A program made the translations under genes and the position numbers. Source: Galaxea fascicularis (lineage: Eukaryota; Cnidaria; Anthozoa; Scleractinia; Euphylliidae). Taken from it: a stretch of 64,000 bases of DNA. Of this stretch, positions 10,751 to 22,364 are shown piece after piece. Within the stretch, counting starts at the first letter, position 1. Each line of letters opens with the position of its first letter. The notes below the pieces were generated by a model that worked only from the letters and a program-made list of their open reading frames with translations, ran no database searches and was not told the DNA's origin. Location: assembly GCA_948470475.1 (NCBI GenBank), contig OX419338.1, positions 34,438,455-34,502,454 on the forward strand. The letters are read 5' to 3'.

Positions 10751-13700
10751 ATGGCGGACCAAACAGAGGAAAGTGACCAGAGAGTTTTGCGCGTGAATCA
10801 GGTATTTACTGTCTCAATTCTCTTGAACGAACCATCTTTTACACAACTGAGAATTTTGAACATTAATTTTAGCTGGACGCAGCCCAACTTGATGAAGAAA
10901 TTATCCACCTTTTGCGATCACAACTGAACAGAGCTTTCCAATATTTCGAGGTAAGCCCATGACAGAATTATCCTTACTTACAATGCATTCATTGTTTTAA
11001 TTTTGTGATAAATGTAATTTTAAGAGATTTATAATTACTCCATAGTGATTCGGTTGGGTAGATAGATGCGGTGAGATTTGGACAACTGTGTGTTTGGCTA
11101 AGCTTAATTATGCTTAATCTTATTCATTCTCCTTTATTTAATTAATTTATTGTATAAGCTTACATTATTTTTGCTGGTTCTATTCTGGAATGAGAAGGAA
11201 AAACGGTGTTGTTTAGGCCCGCATTGTTGACTCAGTTTTTACTTCACCAGTTTTGGAATTCATTTTAGCCTACAAATTAAATGGTCATCCAATTTGACTT
11301 GAGTCACTGATGTCAGTGCCTTTGCGCATACACTGTACATTGAGTGTGATACAAAGTGGTGTTTTATTGTTGCAACCTGTATTGAGCAGTCTCTTGGCCA
11401 TTCTCCGGGGGTGAGTGCAGGTTGATGACTCAAGTTTTGCAGCTTTGAATGAAAATTCTTCATCTAATCTATATCAGCAGACAGTGCGATTGTGGGCTAT
11501 GCACACCAATATTATGGATAAAAATACAAATCAGTTGCTGAAACATTGATAGACTATCCTGACAGAATACTAAACCAGTGGTATGAAGTAAGCTTCATAA
11601 CAGAAGTATTGTAAACGTTTTATTGTAGGCTGGTGTTCTCACAAAATATGAAGCTGAGCTGAATGCAGTTTTAAGATTTCTGGTGTGGAGGGTGAGTGTA
11701 ATCTTGGGTAGTGATGGTGATAGCACCAGTTACAGTAATCATAAAGTCACAATAATAGTTTAAATCGAAATATTTACCTTAGGTTTTTTTTCTTTTCTTT
11801 TTGAGTCTAGTCAGTATTATCCTTATACTTTTGCAACCTTGTTCCCAGATATCACTCATAAGATTACAAACCAAATTGGACTCCACTCAGTCTAATTAAA
11901 TTATTTACAATCATGAGCTGCTTCATTTTTTTAGTTTTCAGTGTATAACTGTGATGGTACTATTGGCCAGATTATGCTAAATATGAAGTACAGTTCAGCA
12001 GGTATGATACCGTTTGGTTTTAAAAAATATCCATACATTCTAAAGAGGGCCTTTTGAAGTTGTTTGTGGGAAAATATCTTAAATACCACGATCTCTAAAG
12101 GATCACCACTCTAGATTGTCCTGGAATTTCACACAATAATGTCAAACTGATTACTGCCAATAAATATGAAAGCATTTCTCACTGAAAACTACTGAACAGA
12201 AAGACCAAATAGAATTCTGTTTCTTTTCACTTAAAAATAATAATAAATAAATGTTGTCATTTCCCTTTTTAGAGTTAAGTTCAAGTTGATTTTTCACCTA
12301 CATTCATAAATTACAATGCAGCAAATATTTTCTATTTTTAAGGAAACAGCTTGAGTCTAATGAAAAAACTCTTGTTTGGATTCTGTGTTGTGGGAATACC
12401 CTATATAAAAGAGAGAAGTACTGAAATTAGAAGATGGGCAGACAAGTTTATAGACTTCAGTGTTGTAAGTACTCTACTGATAGATGTAGACCATGTTAAA
12501 TAACTTAAATTATTAAATCTGCTCACCCTGTTTTCTCCACTTTTTTGTGACATCACTGCCCTGATCAGCCAACTCTCTTTTCTTATATTTCTCACTCAAA
12601 AGAGAGCCTGTTGACACACTGTTTAACCTGATTTCCAATTTTGTGACTGTGGAATTCACTTTGACTATAGGTTTGGAGATGTGTAAATCTGGGAGAGAAG
12701 GTGCTTCAGTTTGTCTCTGTCATCAATTTCCTTGTGTTCCTGCAAAAGGGGCAGTATCCTTGCAACTGTAATGAAGTTAGATGACATTGGCAGAGCTTCA
12801 CCTGAAATGCTCAGTGATCTTAACTGATCACTTAGGTTCTGATATTTTGCTAGAGCTCTCCTCCCTCACATTGCCATGTTATCACCAATAGCATAGCTCC
12901 ATCTCCTCCATATAAACCACACACAACCCAGAATTCCTCGATTCACTCTGACGAAGGGCTAATGCTCGAAACGTCAGCTCTTAGAATCCCTGTGCGGTGG
13001 TCAATTTACATTATCAACTCCATTGATAAAATCAGATTTTTGTGTACAACACCCCCACCAATGCAGAATCACAGTTTCTTTAGAAACTACCCCACTCCCC
13101 TTATGTAAAAAAGTTACTCCCTTAAGATAATCCTGAGAGTAAGCTGGCCATATGAAGGCTTTGGTTTTGCAGATAAGCCACAGTGGGGTACTTCATAAAT
13201 ATGATTAATACTCTGTACTATTGCTAGTTGTACTCATTTCTTGGAGGGGTTCTTGTAGGGTGAGTTGCTTTTAAAAACTGTTTCAGGGAATGCCTGCAGC
13301 TCTGTAAGTTTGTTGTCATGGACTGTCATCTAGATCATACCAACTGCTAATGGGGTTGCCTGATCTCACTCATGTTGGTTCATTAGGGAAAATTAACACC
13401 TTTCCCCCACCCAACACCCCCTGACAATAATCATTAACCCTTGGATCCCTCTCTTAGACCAAAATATACTAATTTTGTGACATTATATGCTCTGTTCCAT
13501 TGCCTATTACCTCAGCTGTGTGTAGATTTCTCATAGGACTCACCTCAGTATAAGCTTCTTAACACTGTTTAGATATCCCTCCATACTTGAACGTATCCTT
13601 GGCATTCACCCAGTGTTTGCCCAACGGCAGTCTATCAGACAAGTTAGCTTTGAATTCATGACCAGGGAGTTACTTTGGCATGGATTTGCAGTGAGTACGT

Positions 13701-15786
13701 TGGGACATTTTACTTTATATTAATTTGCTTATTACACCAGAACTTTGATCCGTTTTGTAGAACTTGGTACTAAGAGTGGTTTCAAATCAAGTTTAAAATT
13801 AAAAGTTCTGGATGGTGTAACCTCATTGCTGTGGAATTTATCCTTAGGTAAAAATGATTTTGCTCTTTTCTGGCTGATTAGCTGGTTACAGGGAAAACAA
13901 CCTCAAGAGTTTAAATGTTGAGAGGAAAACACAAATAATTATCCAGACTTTTGGAGTGAAATGTATGATGAGGTTAGGTATTGATTGGATCTGAATTATT
14001 GACATGATCCATTCTGCAATGTTTGTGCAACAACATGAAACTAAAGCCTGATTGAAAACATTTCAAGCATTTAGGTTTTGATTCTGGACAACCATAAAAT
14101 TTTTATTTCAGTCTTAAATAGATATGAATGAATTAAACCTTAGTATGAATATCTGAATTATTTGTTGCTGCTTTAGCTGTTTTTAACCATTTAACCCCTA
14201 ACAGTGACCAGCATGTACTTATGTACGCAATATGTAAGTGAGAGGCCTCTGCAACTCTTGATTTTACTCAAAATTTCTTCATTAACCTCATTCCAAAAAG
14301 AGTTTGAAAAAGAGCATTTGAACAAAATATGGGATATGGTTTCTGTTAGCTGATGACAGAAAGTGCAGTTGGGGTTAGAGACATATCGCATTTTACACAA
14401 GCGGTTATTAGTAAACAGAACAGAATTTAACACTCGTTACTACTTGCTAAGCATGTAAATCTTGAGAATATACAAAATGATCACCAGCGATTGAATGCCT
14501 TGATTATTGAACCGATTCTCCCAACTTATGCCATAAGACACATCAGGAGTTTGGTGAAGAGAGTATTCATATTGATCCCAGGACGTGAAGGTTCTAACTG
14601 TGGTATCTTTTTTTGTCAGGAATTTGTCTTCTTTCTTCTACCACTCATCAACATCCACAAACTCAAGAACATGATTGTGAGACAATTTTCAAGTCCAACC
14701 TCTCTTGATAAGCAGCCATCAATCAAAGTCGCTTGCCATGAGTGTGGTATCTGTAATGAGCCCCCTTCTGCACCTCACCAGGGACAGTGCAGCCATGTGT
14801 TTTGCTACTATTGTGTTAAGGTAATAATTATTATTATTGTAGTGGAACACAACATCCAGTGTTACCAAAAGAAGTTGTGTTGATGGATGGTATGTTTTTC
14901 CTAACTTTTGTAATCAAGTCAACATTTCTTCCTTGATGGGCTGCTTGGTGACATATAATTTCACCAACCTGTTTTTAAAATAACACCAAAGATTTCGATT
15001 TTAGGGCGTCAACTCAATGCGTCATATGGTTACCATGGTAGCAGGTTTTCTGAAATAAATATTCATGATGTAATGAATCTATGGTACTTCTTTTATTTCT
15101 GTGGCAAACTTCATACTGGTACAATGAACCAAACAGTATTTAGGAAAGAATTTGTAGAACCTGTCTTGGGAAAATGAAAACTATTTCAAACCACCTCAAG
15201 CCATAATTCATTTGCTTTTGTAGGTTTTTGTTTGTCCAAAATAGTCCATACATGCACTTTTCCACATCGATTTTAATAGGATAGTTGAGGTTTTGGGGAA
15301 TAATTTACATTTTCCTTCACATTATTCCCCTGAGCCTGGACTCAGTTGTTTTGTTCTTACACAATTTGAAACTACCCTGTTCCTTTGGATAGAACCCAGA
15401 CCAAGAACAGGGAGGAGGGAAGAAGAAATATATATTGTTGTCTTAACTGCTAGATTATTGGTTTCTTTCTCTTCTGGTGACCCCACCCTCTTTCCCAGGT
15501 GCCCTCACTCCACCAAATTCAACCAGCTTAGCCAAGTACAGGCAATCAGAAACAAAACGTGATAGCTCAAGTCTCCCATGTGGTCTCCTCTTTGCATTCT
15601 AATATCTTAATCTATATAGCACTTCATTAGACTCCTAAATTCTACTTCTATCTAACAAATCTGTCGTCCATCTCGTTTCAGGCCAACAGTTTAGCAGACC
15701 CTTCCTTCCCTTGTCCTCTATGTGGAGCCGCAGTGGGTGGTGAGATCACCCCTGTTGAATGTACAGTTGCTCTGGAAGTAACGTGA
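10751..15786 (+). CDS. PEX2: Peroxisome biogenesis factor 2 (RING E3 ligase)
   Basis: Nine exons join in frame to 295 aa (human PEX2 has 305): 10751-10801, 10873-10950, 11629-11691, 11935-12001, 12343-12464, 12671-12753, 13573-13690, 14620-14820 and 15682-15786. All introns are GT-AG. The ATG sits in good context (AAGATGG). PEX2 with PEX10 and PEX12 forms the peroxisomal membrane ubiquitin ligase that monoubiquitinates the import receptor PEX5 for recycling. Family stretches include RVNQ-LDAAQLDEEI near the N terminus, FLVFLQKG and YPSILERILGIHPVFAQRQ. The C-terminal RING is complete: C236, C239, C251, H253, C256, C259, C272, C275, split by the last intron. Hydrophobic FVFFLLPLI and VSVINFLVFL fit membrane segments. 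Introns 6 and 7 carry retroelement fragments, but the coding exons look intact. Confidence 0.95.
12867..13096 (+). repeat. PLE-type repeat, copy 1, in PEX2 intron 6
   Basis: A 230-bp segment repeated in the same orientation at 15978-16209, with about 85 percent identity by eye. Shared landmarks in order: CACCAATAGC, TAGCTCC, TATA(A)AA with ACACACAAC, AATTCCTCGATTC, the hammerhead-like core, TTTACAT-ATCAACTC and the AC-rich end before AAACTACCCC. The TATAAA-like box 5' of the core suggests a promoter-bearing terminal segment of a Penelope-like element. Attribution to PLE is inference. Confidence 0.75.
12940..12988 (+). ncRNA. Hammerhead-ribozyme-like motif, copy 1
   Basis: The order of core boxes fits a hammerhead: CUGACGA (12948-12954, matching CUGANGA), a 4-bp stem II GGGC/GCUC with loop UAAU, then CGAAAC and GUC with the predicted cleavage after 12975. 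Outer stem I is GAUUC (12940-12944) with GAAUC (12984-12988). Helix III is only the self-complementary ACGU, as in hammerheads thought to act as dimers. Weak points: an extra A between CUGACGA and stem II, and the third inner stem I pair is A/C here. Activity is not shown. Confidence 0.6.
14191..14433 (-). pseudogene. Non-LTR retrotransposon fragment (zinc-binding RT tail)
   Basis: An 80-codon minus-strand frame contains CTFCHQLTETISHILFKCSF followed by SFWNEV. This is the Cys/His knuckle pattern (C-x2-C...H-x4-C) found after the reverse transcriptase domain in many LINEs. No RT domain is present nearby, so it is a short dead fragment. It lies in PEX2 intron 7, antisense to the gene. Confidence 0.75.
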
Positions 15787-15977
15787 AAATGCTTGCATGA
15801 AGAAGCTTGCTAATCACTAACAATGGCAAGTATATTATAACAGCCGCTATCTGCGGCCTTTCCCTGTAGCATTAGAAGCTGCAAGAATCTAGAAACAAAT
15901 TCATCTTCCAAATCGGCACCCTTAGTCCCCACGGTATTAACGAACGCTTTTCATTTAACTAATGTATTTCTATTTTT

Positions 15978-16209
15978 CACGTTGCTATGTTACCACCAAT
16001 AGCGTAGCTCCTACTCCACTATAAAAACTACACACAACTCATAATTCCTCGATTCGCTCTGACGAAGGGCTAACGCTCGAAACGTCAGCTTTTAGAATCC
16101 CTGTACGGTGATCAGTTTACATTTATCAACTCTGTTGATAATACCAAAATCTTTGTGTACTACTTCCCCACCGACGCAGCACCACAGTTTCTTCACAAAC
16201 TACCCCCTT
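15978..16209 (+). repeat. PLE-type repeat, copy 2, downstream of PEX2
   Basis: Second copy of the segment at 12867-13096, same orientation, with TATAAAAACTACACACAAC upstream of the hammerhead-like core and TTTACATTTATCAACTC downstream. It starts 192 bases after the PEX2 stop codon. No reverse transcriptase is attached, so this is a solo terminal segment or a short non-autonomous relative. Confidence 0.75.
16051..16099 (+). ncRNA. Hammerhead-ribozyme-like motif, copy 2
   Basis: Better preserved than copy 1. GAUUC (16051-16055) pairs with GAAUC (16095-16099), and inner stem I GCU/AGC is fully paired. CUGACGA is at 16059-16065, stem II is GGGC/GCUC with loop UAAC, then CGAAAC and GUC. Predicted cleavage follows 16086. 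The 3' side of stem I has a UUUUA bulge, as expected for a hammerhead with peripheral contacts. The extra A before stem II is present here too. Helix III is again ACGU, so a dimeric form would be needed. Confidence 0.65.
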
Positions 16210-17322
16210 TATTCATATTATCACGGCCAATTGGTAACGTAACACACGGTACTGTGATACTCAGAGGCGAAGAACTATCAGATAGACAACTTCATCTTAG
16301 GTTTTAATTCTTTCATTCAAAACTTCAACATGACTTTAAACAACATCATCAAACATAACCACTCACTTCTCAGATATAACCGTTTCCCAACAATATCATT
16401 AACTGGGGTTTTAGAAAATTGTTACCTTTTCTTACTTTATGATCTTTTCAAAATAAATCGTATCTATATATAGATATATATATTTCACTTTGTAGTAAAA
16501 CGATGCGTTCTTTCAATAATTTAACAATAATTTTTTTCTCTAGTGTAATAATATATCTTTTGAAAGCCACTATACAAAAACAACACTAATTTTACAAAAT
16601 AATATCTTGAAAGCAAGCTAATTCTTGACTTCACTTTACGTATACGAAAAGATTGATAAATAAATAAAGATAAACTTTCAAATACAGTCTCTCTCTTCTA
16701 AAGCTTTTGATGGCAACTTAGATCTGGATTTGTCAATCAACTGTTGACCAATCTCGAGGCTCCTTTCACACTATGAAACTACCAATGTAGGTCCCTTTGA
16801 AAATATGCCCGTCCCTGACACAAACACCTTTCTGTTTAATGGGCCTTCTGGAACACAGGTCCGTGGACGTTTATGTTAGTGCTTTGAGTTGCTGCCTGTG
16901 TTTAAAGCCGTTTAAAACTATCTGAAGCTATTTTTTCATTGTCAAACGCATTTGCTTTTGAAACCCTCCAGTGCCGGAAGTTTAACGGCACTCCATGTCA
17001 TCCTCAAATCATCACCTTTCAAACAGCCCTCTCTTTAAATCTTGGCACTTAAGACATTTTTTGGTGACTAACAATGGCAATAACTTATATTTCTACATTT
17101 CTTTGTGTGTGTGTTTGGGGGGAGAGGAGGCGAAGGGGGAGGGGGGGGTAATTCTCGTACAATTTCTTTAGTAAAAAGGTCCTTGGCAACGAAAGCGTGA
17201 GCTGTATTAGGACTTGGCAACTTTTCTAGAGCACGTGAATATCACGTGACGCCTTTGCTGGATTTTCTTTTGTTACAATTTTGACAGGGAACCCATGCTG
17301 CAGCTGTGAATGGTGACCGAGT

Positions 17323-19766
17323 TCAAGCTATCTGTTCTTGGGTCGGATCTGCCTCTGAAAGCGACTTTAAAGAGCAGCCTAGGTTCGTCTGCCCCAGTCG
17401 AGTTCTTACGTCATATGTGCCGACCAGACTCCACTCTTGGTTGAGCGCAATCCATTTTGCAAAGTAACGCACGGTTTTACGTAGCCAGTGGTAGAAGAAT
17501 GCAAGCCCCAGGAGCGCACCTGCTGACCCAAGCACATAGAATATGATACAGGGATCAGACACGCATCGCTGGCTCCCGTCTTTCGCGATGGAGGCTATGT
17601 TGAGCGTCATGGCAACCACGAACGTAAACAACCAAAGGATGGGAAAAGGTTTGTCCTCTGGGAGACGCCACTGAAAGAGAGTAAATGTGTAGGTAAATGG
17701 TAATGGTCTAGAACACGTTTACAAAGATTAGTCGGTCAAGTTAATATCAGCCTGCAAGTGAATTCAGCGCACAAATCCTCAAACAATATGCTGTAAATAC
17801 GAACTATAACCTGGCGTAGAATTAAAAATTAACACTTCAGAAGTTGCTTTAAGAAACGAGGGCGGGAAACTCTCTGCTGCAAGTTGGATTTATACTTATC
17901 ATTTCTCGTTGGATTTTTGTTGAGCGTTTCCCAATTTTTTTTGTTGAAATATGCCCCTTTTTAGAAGTTCCTCGAGAAGCCTTAAGTTTTGACAGGAGCC
18001 CATCAGTAGGAGCGTACAACTGCCCTATATTCCCGTCACGGCGTTTTCAAAGACCGATTTATTTTTAGACTGAATTTTCCGTAAATATGGGACTCCCTCA
18101 GGAGCCCCAGTCTCTCGTGCGAAACTTTTCCTCGACCTTTCTTTTGTTCTACAGTTTCTCTGCGAAGCTAAGAAACTTTAGAGCAAAAGAAAGGTGACGA
18201 TGATGCGGTATCACGTGTACCGGAACTGCCTTTTTTCACCGGAAAGATGGTCCAAAAATAAATCGGTCTGTGAAATTGCCGTGACATAGGCTTAGTGTGG
18301 GAGTTGTACGCTCCTGGTGATGGGCTCATTGAACAGAAACGAGAATTGCGATCTGCCCACTAAGGAATGCAGTTTGAAAAACCTTTTTTCTTTAGAAATT
18401 ATATAGAATGATGAAGATATTAGACAACTAGTCCTGTCATGGCAACGAGAGACAGGTTTGATCTACTGCCACGTTTGTAATCCTAAAATAGCTTGTATTA
18501 ATTGTCTCATCTCTGAACTAAGCCCACTGCCAACTGCAGCTTTTACAAATCATAAAACTTGTTTTGACTATCGAACAAAAGCACACCTGTTGTTTCAAAT
18601 TCCTTTGTCTTTTTGTTCAGCCTGTGTGCAGGTGTTAAATTTCGAATTCAGTCTGCAAAACGGCACCTTCATCCTCGAAAGTACGAGAACCAAAGTTGGA
18701 ATAATTTCAAATAGTATTTCAAATCTGTCACCTCTAAAAAGTCCCTGAGTAGATTCGAAAGCAAAGAGGATGACAAAGTGTTATGGACAAATATATGTGT
18801 TACAGCGGCCGAAATCAATGATAATAAAAACTTGAAATTCTTTTCTAATGTTACTGTGCAAGGAAACTTTTCTCTTTCCACTGTAAATACCAGGTTACAG
18901 GAAAAGTTGAGTTTATCTTCAGCGAATACTTGACAGCTAAATTTTATTACGATCCTGATTTTTATGTAATTCGAGTACGCTCTCTGAGTTAAGCTTACCT
19001 TGTAAAAAGGCTTTCTCTTTCGTTTCACCGCCAAAGGAAAGAGACACAGTTCGCATTTGCTCATCACAGCCCTCTGCAACCAGTTCATGAGGCAAGAGTG
19101 ATGAACGAATTTCACAGAGCCCGTGCACGAGCACGGGCTTATCAGAACTTCTAGTTCGTCACTGCAGTGGCAAATCCGGCATACGTCGGTTTCGATCTCC
19201 GAATTGTCCCCTTCAGAAACGTAAATAATCGTAGTTTCAGAGTTCTGAGGTGAAATCTTGTCACAGATGACATTTTCAGCATCGTTCCTTTCGGTAATGC
19301 ATTCCATCTCGATGCAAATGCTTCCGCGTTGGTTGTCCGCCATGTTTAAACGATCGTTGGAGATCGAAACTGTTTTCAAAGACGTAGCACCATTGTTTTT
19401 TGAACTTTCCACGGACGCATTTTCATACAACTTATCACTTTCTATCCTTGGAATTCCCTCTGAACAATCCCCGTTTTCAATGGGTTTCTGCCAACCTGAT
19501 GAATTATTAACTTCTCGATCTAACAAAATACTCGTTTCGGTTTCCACTTTTGTTTCCTCAGTGCATGAACAGTCGCTTTGCGGTGTGTCATCCCCTTGAA
19601 TAATCGAAGCTACCAGTATTGCTTCACTTGGTGTTGCGTCATCTGTAGCAAATTCATGGGGAATTAAGTTTGATCTTCCGACTTCCACTTCGTTGTTTAA
19701 CTCCACTTTCTTTTGGTCCTCGCTGGGACAATCACAACTCGTTTCTTCGCTTAATTGCACCTCCAT
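17323..19766 (-). CDS. MARCH-type membrane RING-CH ubiquitin ligase
   Basis: Two exons (19766-18999 and 17670-17323) join at phase 0 to 371 aa. Residues 1-190 are acidic, Ser/Thr/Asn-rich and probably disordered. A RING-CH (C4HC3) domain follows: C196, C199, C212, C214, H222, C225, C238, C241, with the family signature PCSCTGSVKFVHHSCLMNWL. After a basic linker (KRKRKPFYK) and WRLPED come two membrane helices (about 267-287 and 300-320) and a short cytosolic tail. This is the membrane-associated RING-CH (MARCH) architecture; such ligases ubiquitinate membrane proteins for endocytosis or degradation. It resembles MARCH1/8-like layout, but the orthologue is not decidable by eye. The unusually long acidic N-terminal exon is notable. 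Confidence 0.88.
17996..18327. mobile_element. Long-arm foldback element in the MARCH gene intron
   Basis: A 332-bp element with ends GAGCCCATCA and TGATGGGCTC. The arms extend about 80 bp each and share GGAGCGTACAACT and GACCGATTTATTTTT-type blocks. The spacer contains a smaller inverted pair (GACCTTTCTTTTG and CAAAAGAAAGGT). No target duplication could be defined. It is entirely inside the single intron of the MARCH-type gene. Confidence 0.75.
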
Positions 19767-22187
19767 CGTCGAGAAAAAAAATCCACGTCACCCTAAACAG
19801 AGCAGATAGAATTAAAATAACTCTTTAGCGTAGCAGCAAACAAGGCGAAATTTCCAGCATAGATAGAAATGCACGAGCTTAGACTACGTGCCTCGGTGAG
19901 CAAAGTTTGCCGAAAATTTGCACTTGCCAAGTACGGTAAAATGTAAGCCTTATCTTAAATAAAAATAATCCCCACGCTAACAGAGACGAGAATAAACAAG
20001 CTATTAAGAAATTATAATAAATCAGTATTTGCACACTGCTACAAACAATACACGAGACGTGTAGTTGTATTGAAAACAGTTGCAAACGGGAGACGAAGTC
20101 GTTCTCCGGCGCTAACATGACATTCTTACATGTACAACTTCTCCTGGGAGAAACAAACCATTTTTCCCCAGTAACTTGTACAATAACGTTACGTGTGGTT
20201 TAAGAGTATGGGAAAGATCAATATTTTTGATACTCATGTGAAAAACAGGAACTAGGCTGAGGTTCTATACAGACAACTGTTCATCAATATGCCAAAATAG
20301 CGAGATTTTAGGGGAAATTTGAATATTAACAAAGCTTTGTTTTACTCTTTACTTCCGTCAGCTAATTCTTTTTGTATACATCCTTTAAGTCATACCTTTC
20401 TTTCGTAACTTCTGACCCAAAGCCAAGAAACACCTTTCAGAAAGACCAGGCGTGCAACGAAAATAAAGTTGGATCGCTCAAGAGCGAGTTGCTTACGTCA
20501 GGAAATTCTGAAAACGGTTTCCCGCGCGTTCAAACAACACGACTGTTGTGAACAATCGAATATGGCGAAACATGAATCGTTTCCAAGTGCACCATTCAGT
20601 TTAACGACTTATTAGGACCGTGTAAACTCGAAAATTGTTTCAAAAGTGGTAAAATATTTTGTCCTTGAGCTGTAATGGCTGGTGTTAAAAAAAAATATAT
20701 ACCTTTGGTCAAGCTTCAGTAAGTCTACTGGTCGAAATGACGTCAACTGAGTGACGTTTTGGAAAAGCAAGTTTGTCAAGCGTTTTATATTTTATTATCT
20801 ATGCGCTTCACTTGGTCAAATATACGCTGGAAAACAAACGGATCTGGGAACTTTTCCTTGCTATGAAGTAATCGAAGTGCTGTTAGTCTTGGCAATATTT
20901 TCGTCTTCATAGGTTTTTAACCTATGTACCCTAATTCAAAAAGTGCGTACTAATAAAAACACAGCCGCTTATATTTGCAGTTAAACATAACTTTTCTTAT
21001 CTGATTGTCCAAGGTGTTATAGTTACTCTTCCGGATAAAATCAAGGCTACAGAACCAGCTGGTAGCATATTGTAAACAACAGCACCGGAAAGTCGGCTCG
21101 GTAGCTTTACATCCTCAAGGTCTTCCAACAATATATATGAAACTCCTGCATATAATGTTCGTAAAACAGGTAAACGGCTGTGGGTGAATTTCATTAGTTG
21201 AATGGTCACATTTTCCAATGATTAACACAGCACTGAAAACTATTCAGAAGCTTTCTGCTCAATGGTAATAGTTAACAGGAATGCCATCCAGAGACATGCA
21301 TTGCGGTGCTGAGCATATCAACATTTATTCATTCAAAGACCAGTTTGAATCGACCAGTGTAGCAGGCTAAATTTTATGAACAATCGCTATCTCGACTTTT
21401 CTGCCTCCAGGGCAGCCAGTGGGTGGTTAGAATGGCGAGTTTTGATCCAAAAGAGAATCCTTTTGTCCTGTAGAACAATTAACATGAAACTCCATCTTGC
21501 ATTAGACTTTCCAAGACACAACAAAATTTAGTCACCAGCTGCAATTTTATATATACAATTTTCACTGCGGCGACACTTTCACTATGACATAAAGACGGGA
21601 AATTTCAGCCGCGTAGTCGTCACGAGTTGAAAGCTTAGTACCTCTGGTACAACACTTTTGCCTCATGGTCGAGCAAGGATTTTATTTGCTAATTTGAATT
21701 ATCTTGCATGGATAAGTCTAGAATTTTGCAGCATGGACATTCAGGCCTAAGCCACAAAAAGCAACACCGACGACAAGATCAGTTCAAAGGAAGACAAAGT
21801 TCAAATAATTATGCGTGTATTAATGAATTAAGACAGTTTGCCAACATGACCGCCAACCTTCGTATTTGCCAACACGTGTTTGCTAAGTTTAAAAATTGCC
21901 ACGTGACGACGCGTTGACGAATTTGAATAAGGCGCAAAAAATGCTTGACGAAGGTCATCTTAAATTCACTCTAAAGGAAATTAAAAGCCAACAGCACCAA
22001 ACAAAAATACGAATTGTGGAGCAGCTACCTCTAAAATTTAATGGTCATATTGTTTTCACGGAGAACTCCATCACTGCAATGAGTAGTGAAAGTAGCTTAC
22101 TCAAGCGACGCTTGATGTCCCTCGGCAGAGTAAAGTTTGGAAATATATTCACTCATTTCGTTTCGGCAATTACGACAACGGGCTTTA
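19767..22187. other. Upstream region of the MARCH-type gene, no gene seen
   Basis: AT-rich. A 17-codon ORF starts at an ATG near 20562 in GCG-rich context but is too short to support. A 73-codon minus-strand frame at 20997-21218 looks protein-like but has no recognisable family or splice context. Confidence 0.4.
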
Positions 22188-22364
22188 GGGCCTGATTACA
22201 TGAGGCGGGCTGGCCCGGTTAGCCGGGCTGGGGTCAGTTTGCCGGGATCTCGGCATGCTTCTTAAACGCAACAAAAATCAACTTTGCGATTACATGACAA
22301 CCGGGCCAGCCCGGTTAGAAGCAGTCCGGCTAACCGGGCCAGCCCGGCTCATGTAATCAGGCCC
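22188..22364. mobile_element. PIF/Harbinger-like MITE, TTA target duplication
   Basis: A 177-bp element starts GGGCCTGATTACATGA and ends TCATGTAATCAGGCCC; both flanks carry TTA (22185-22187 and 22365-22367). The arms contain repeated GGCCCGGTTAGCCGG blocks. Ends are close to those of the 564-bp element at 9760, so the two probably belong to one family with different internal sizes. Confidence 0.82.

Larger units (their letters stand above)
15787..17322. other. Intergenic: PEX2 3' flank and PLE-type repeat copy 2
   Basis: Contains the PEX2 3' flank and the second hammerhead-bearing repeat. AATAAA-type hexamers occur only from about 16449 onward; none was seen within 300 bases of the PEX2 stop. 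The rest is AT-rich with a G-rich run at about 17118-17149 and no supportable gene. Confidence 0.5.

Noticed and set aside
20997..21218. 73-codon minus-strand frame that reads like protein
   Set aside because: Single short frame with no homologue known to me and no neighbouring exons; kept only as a remark.
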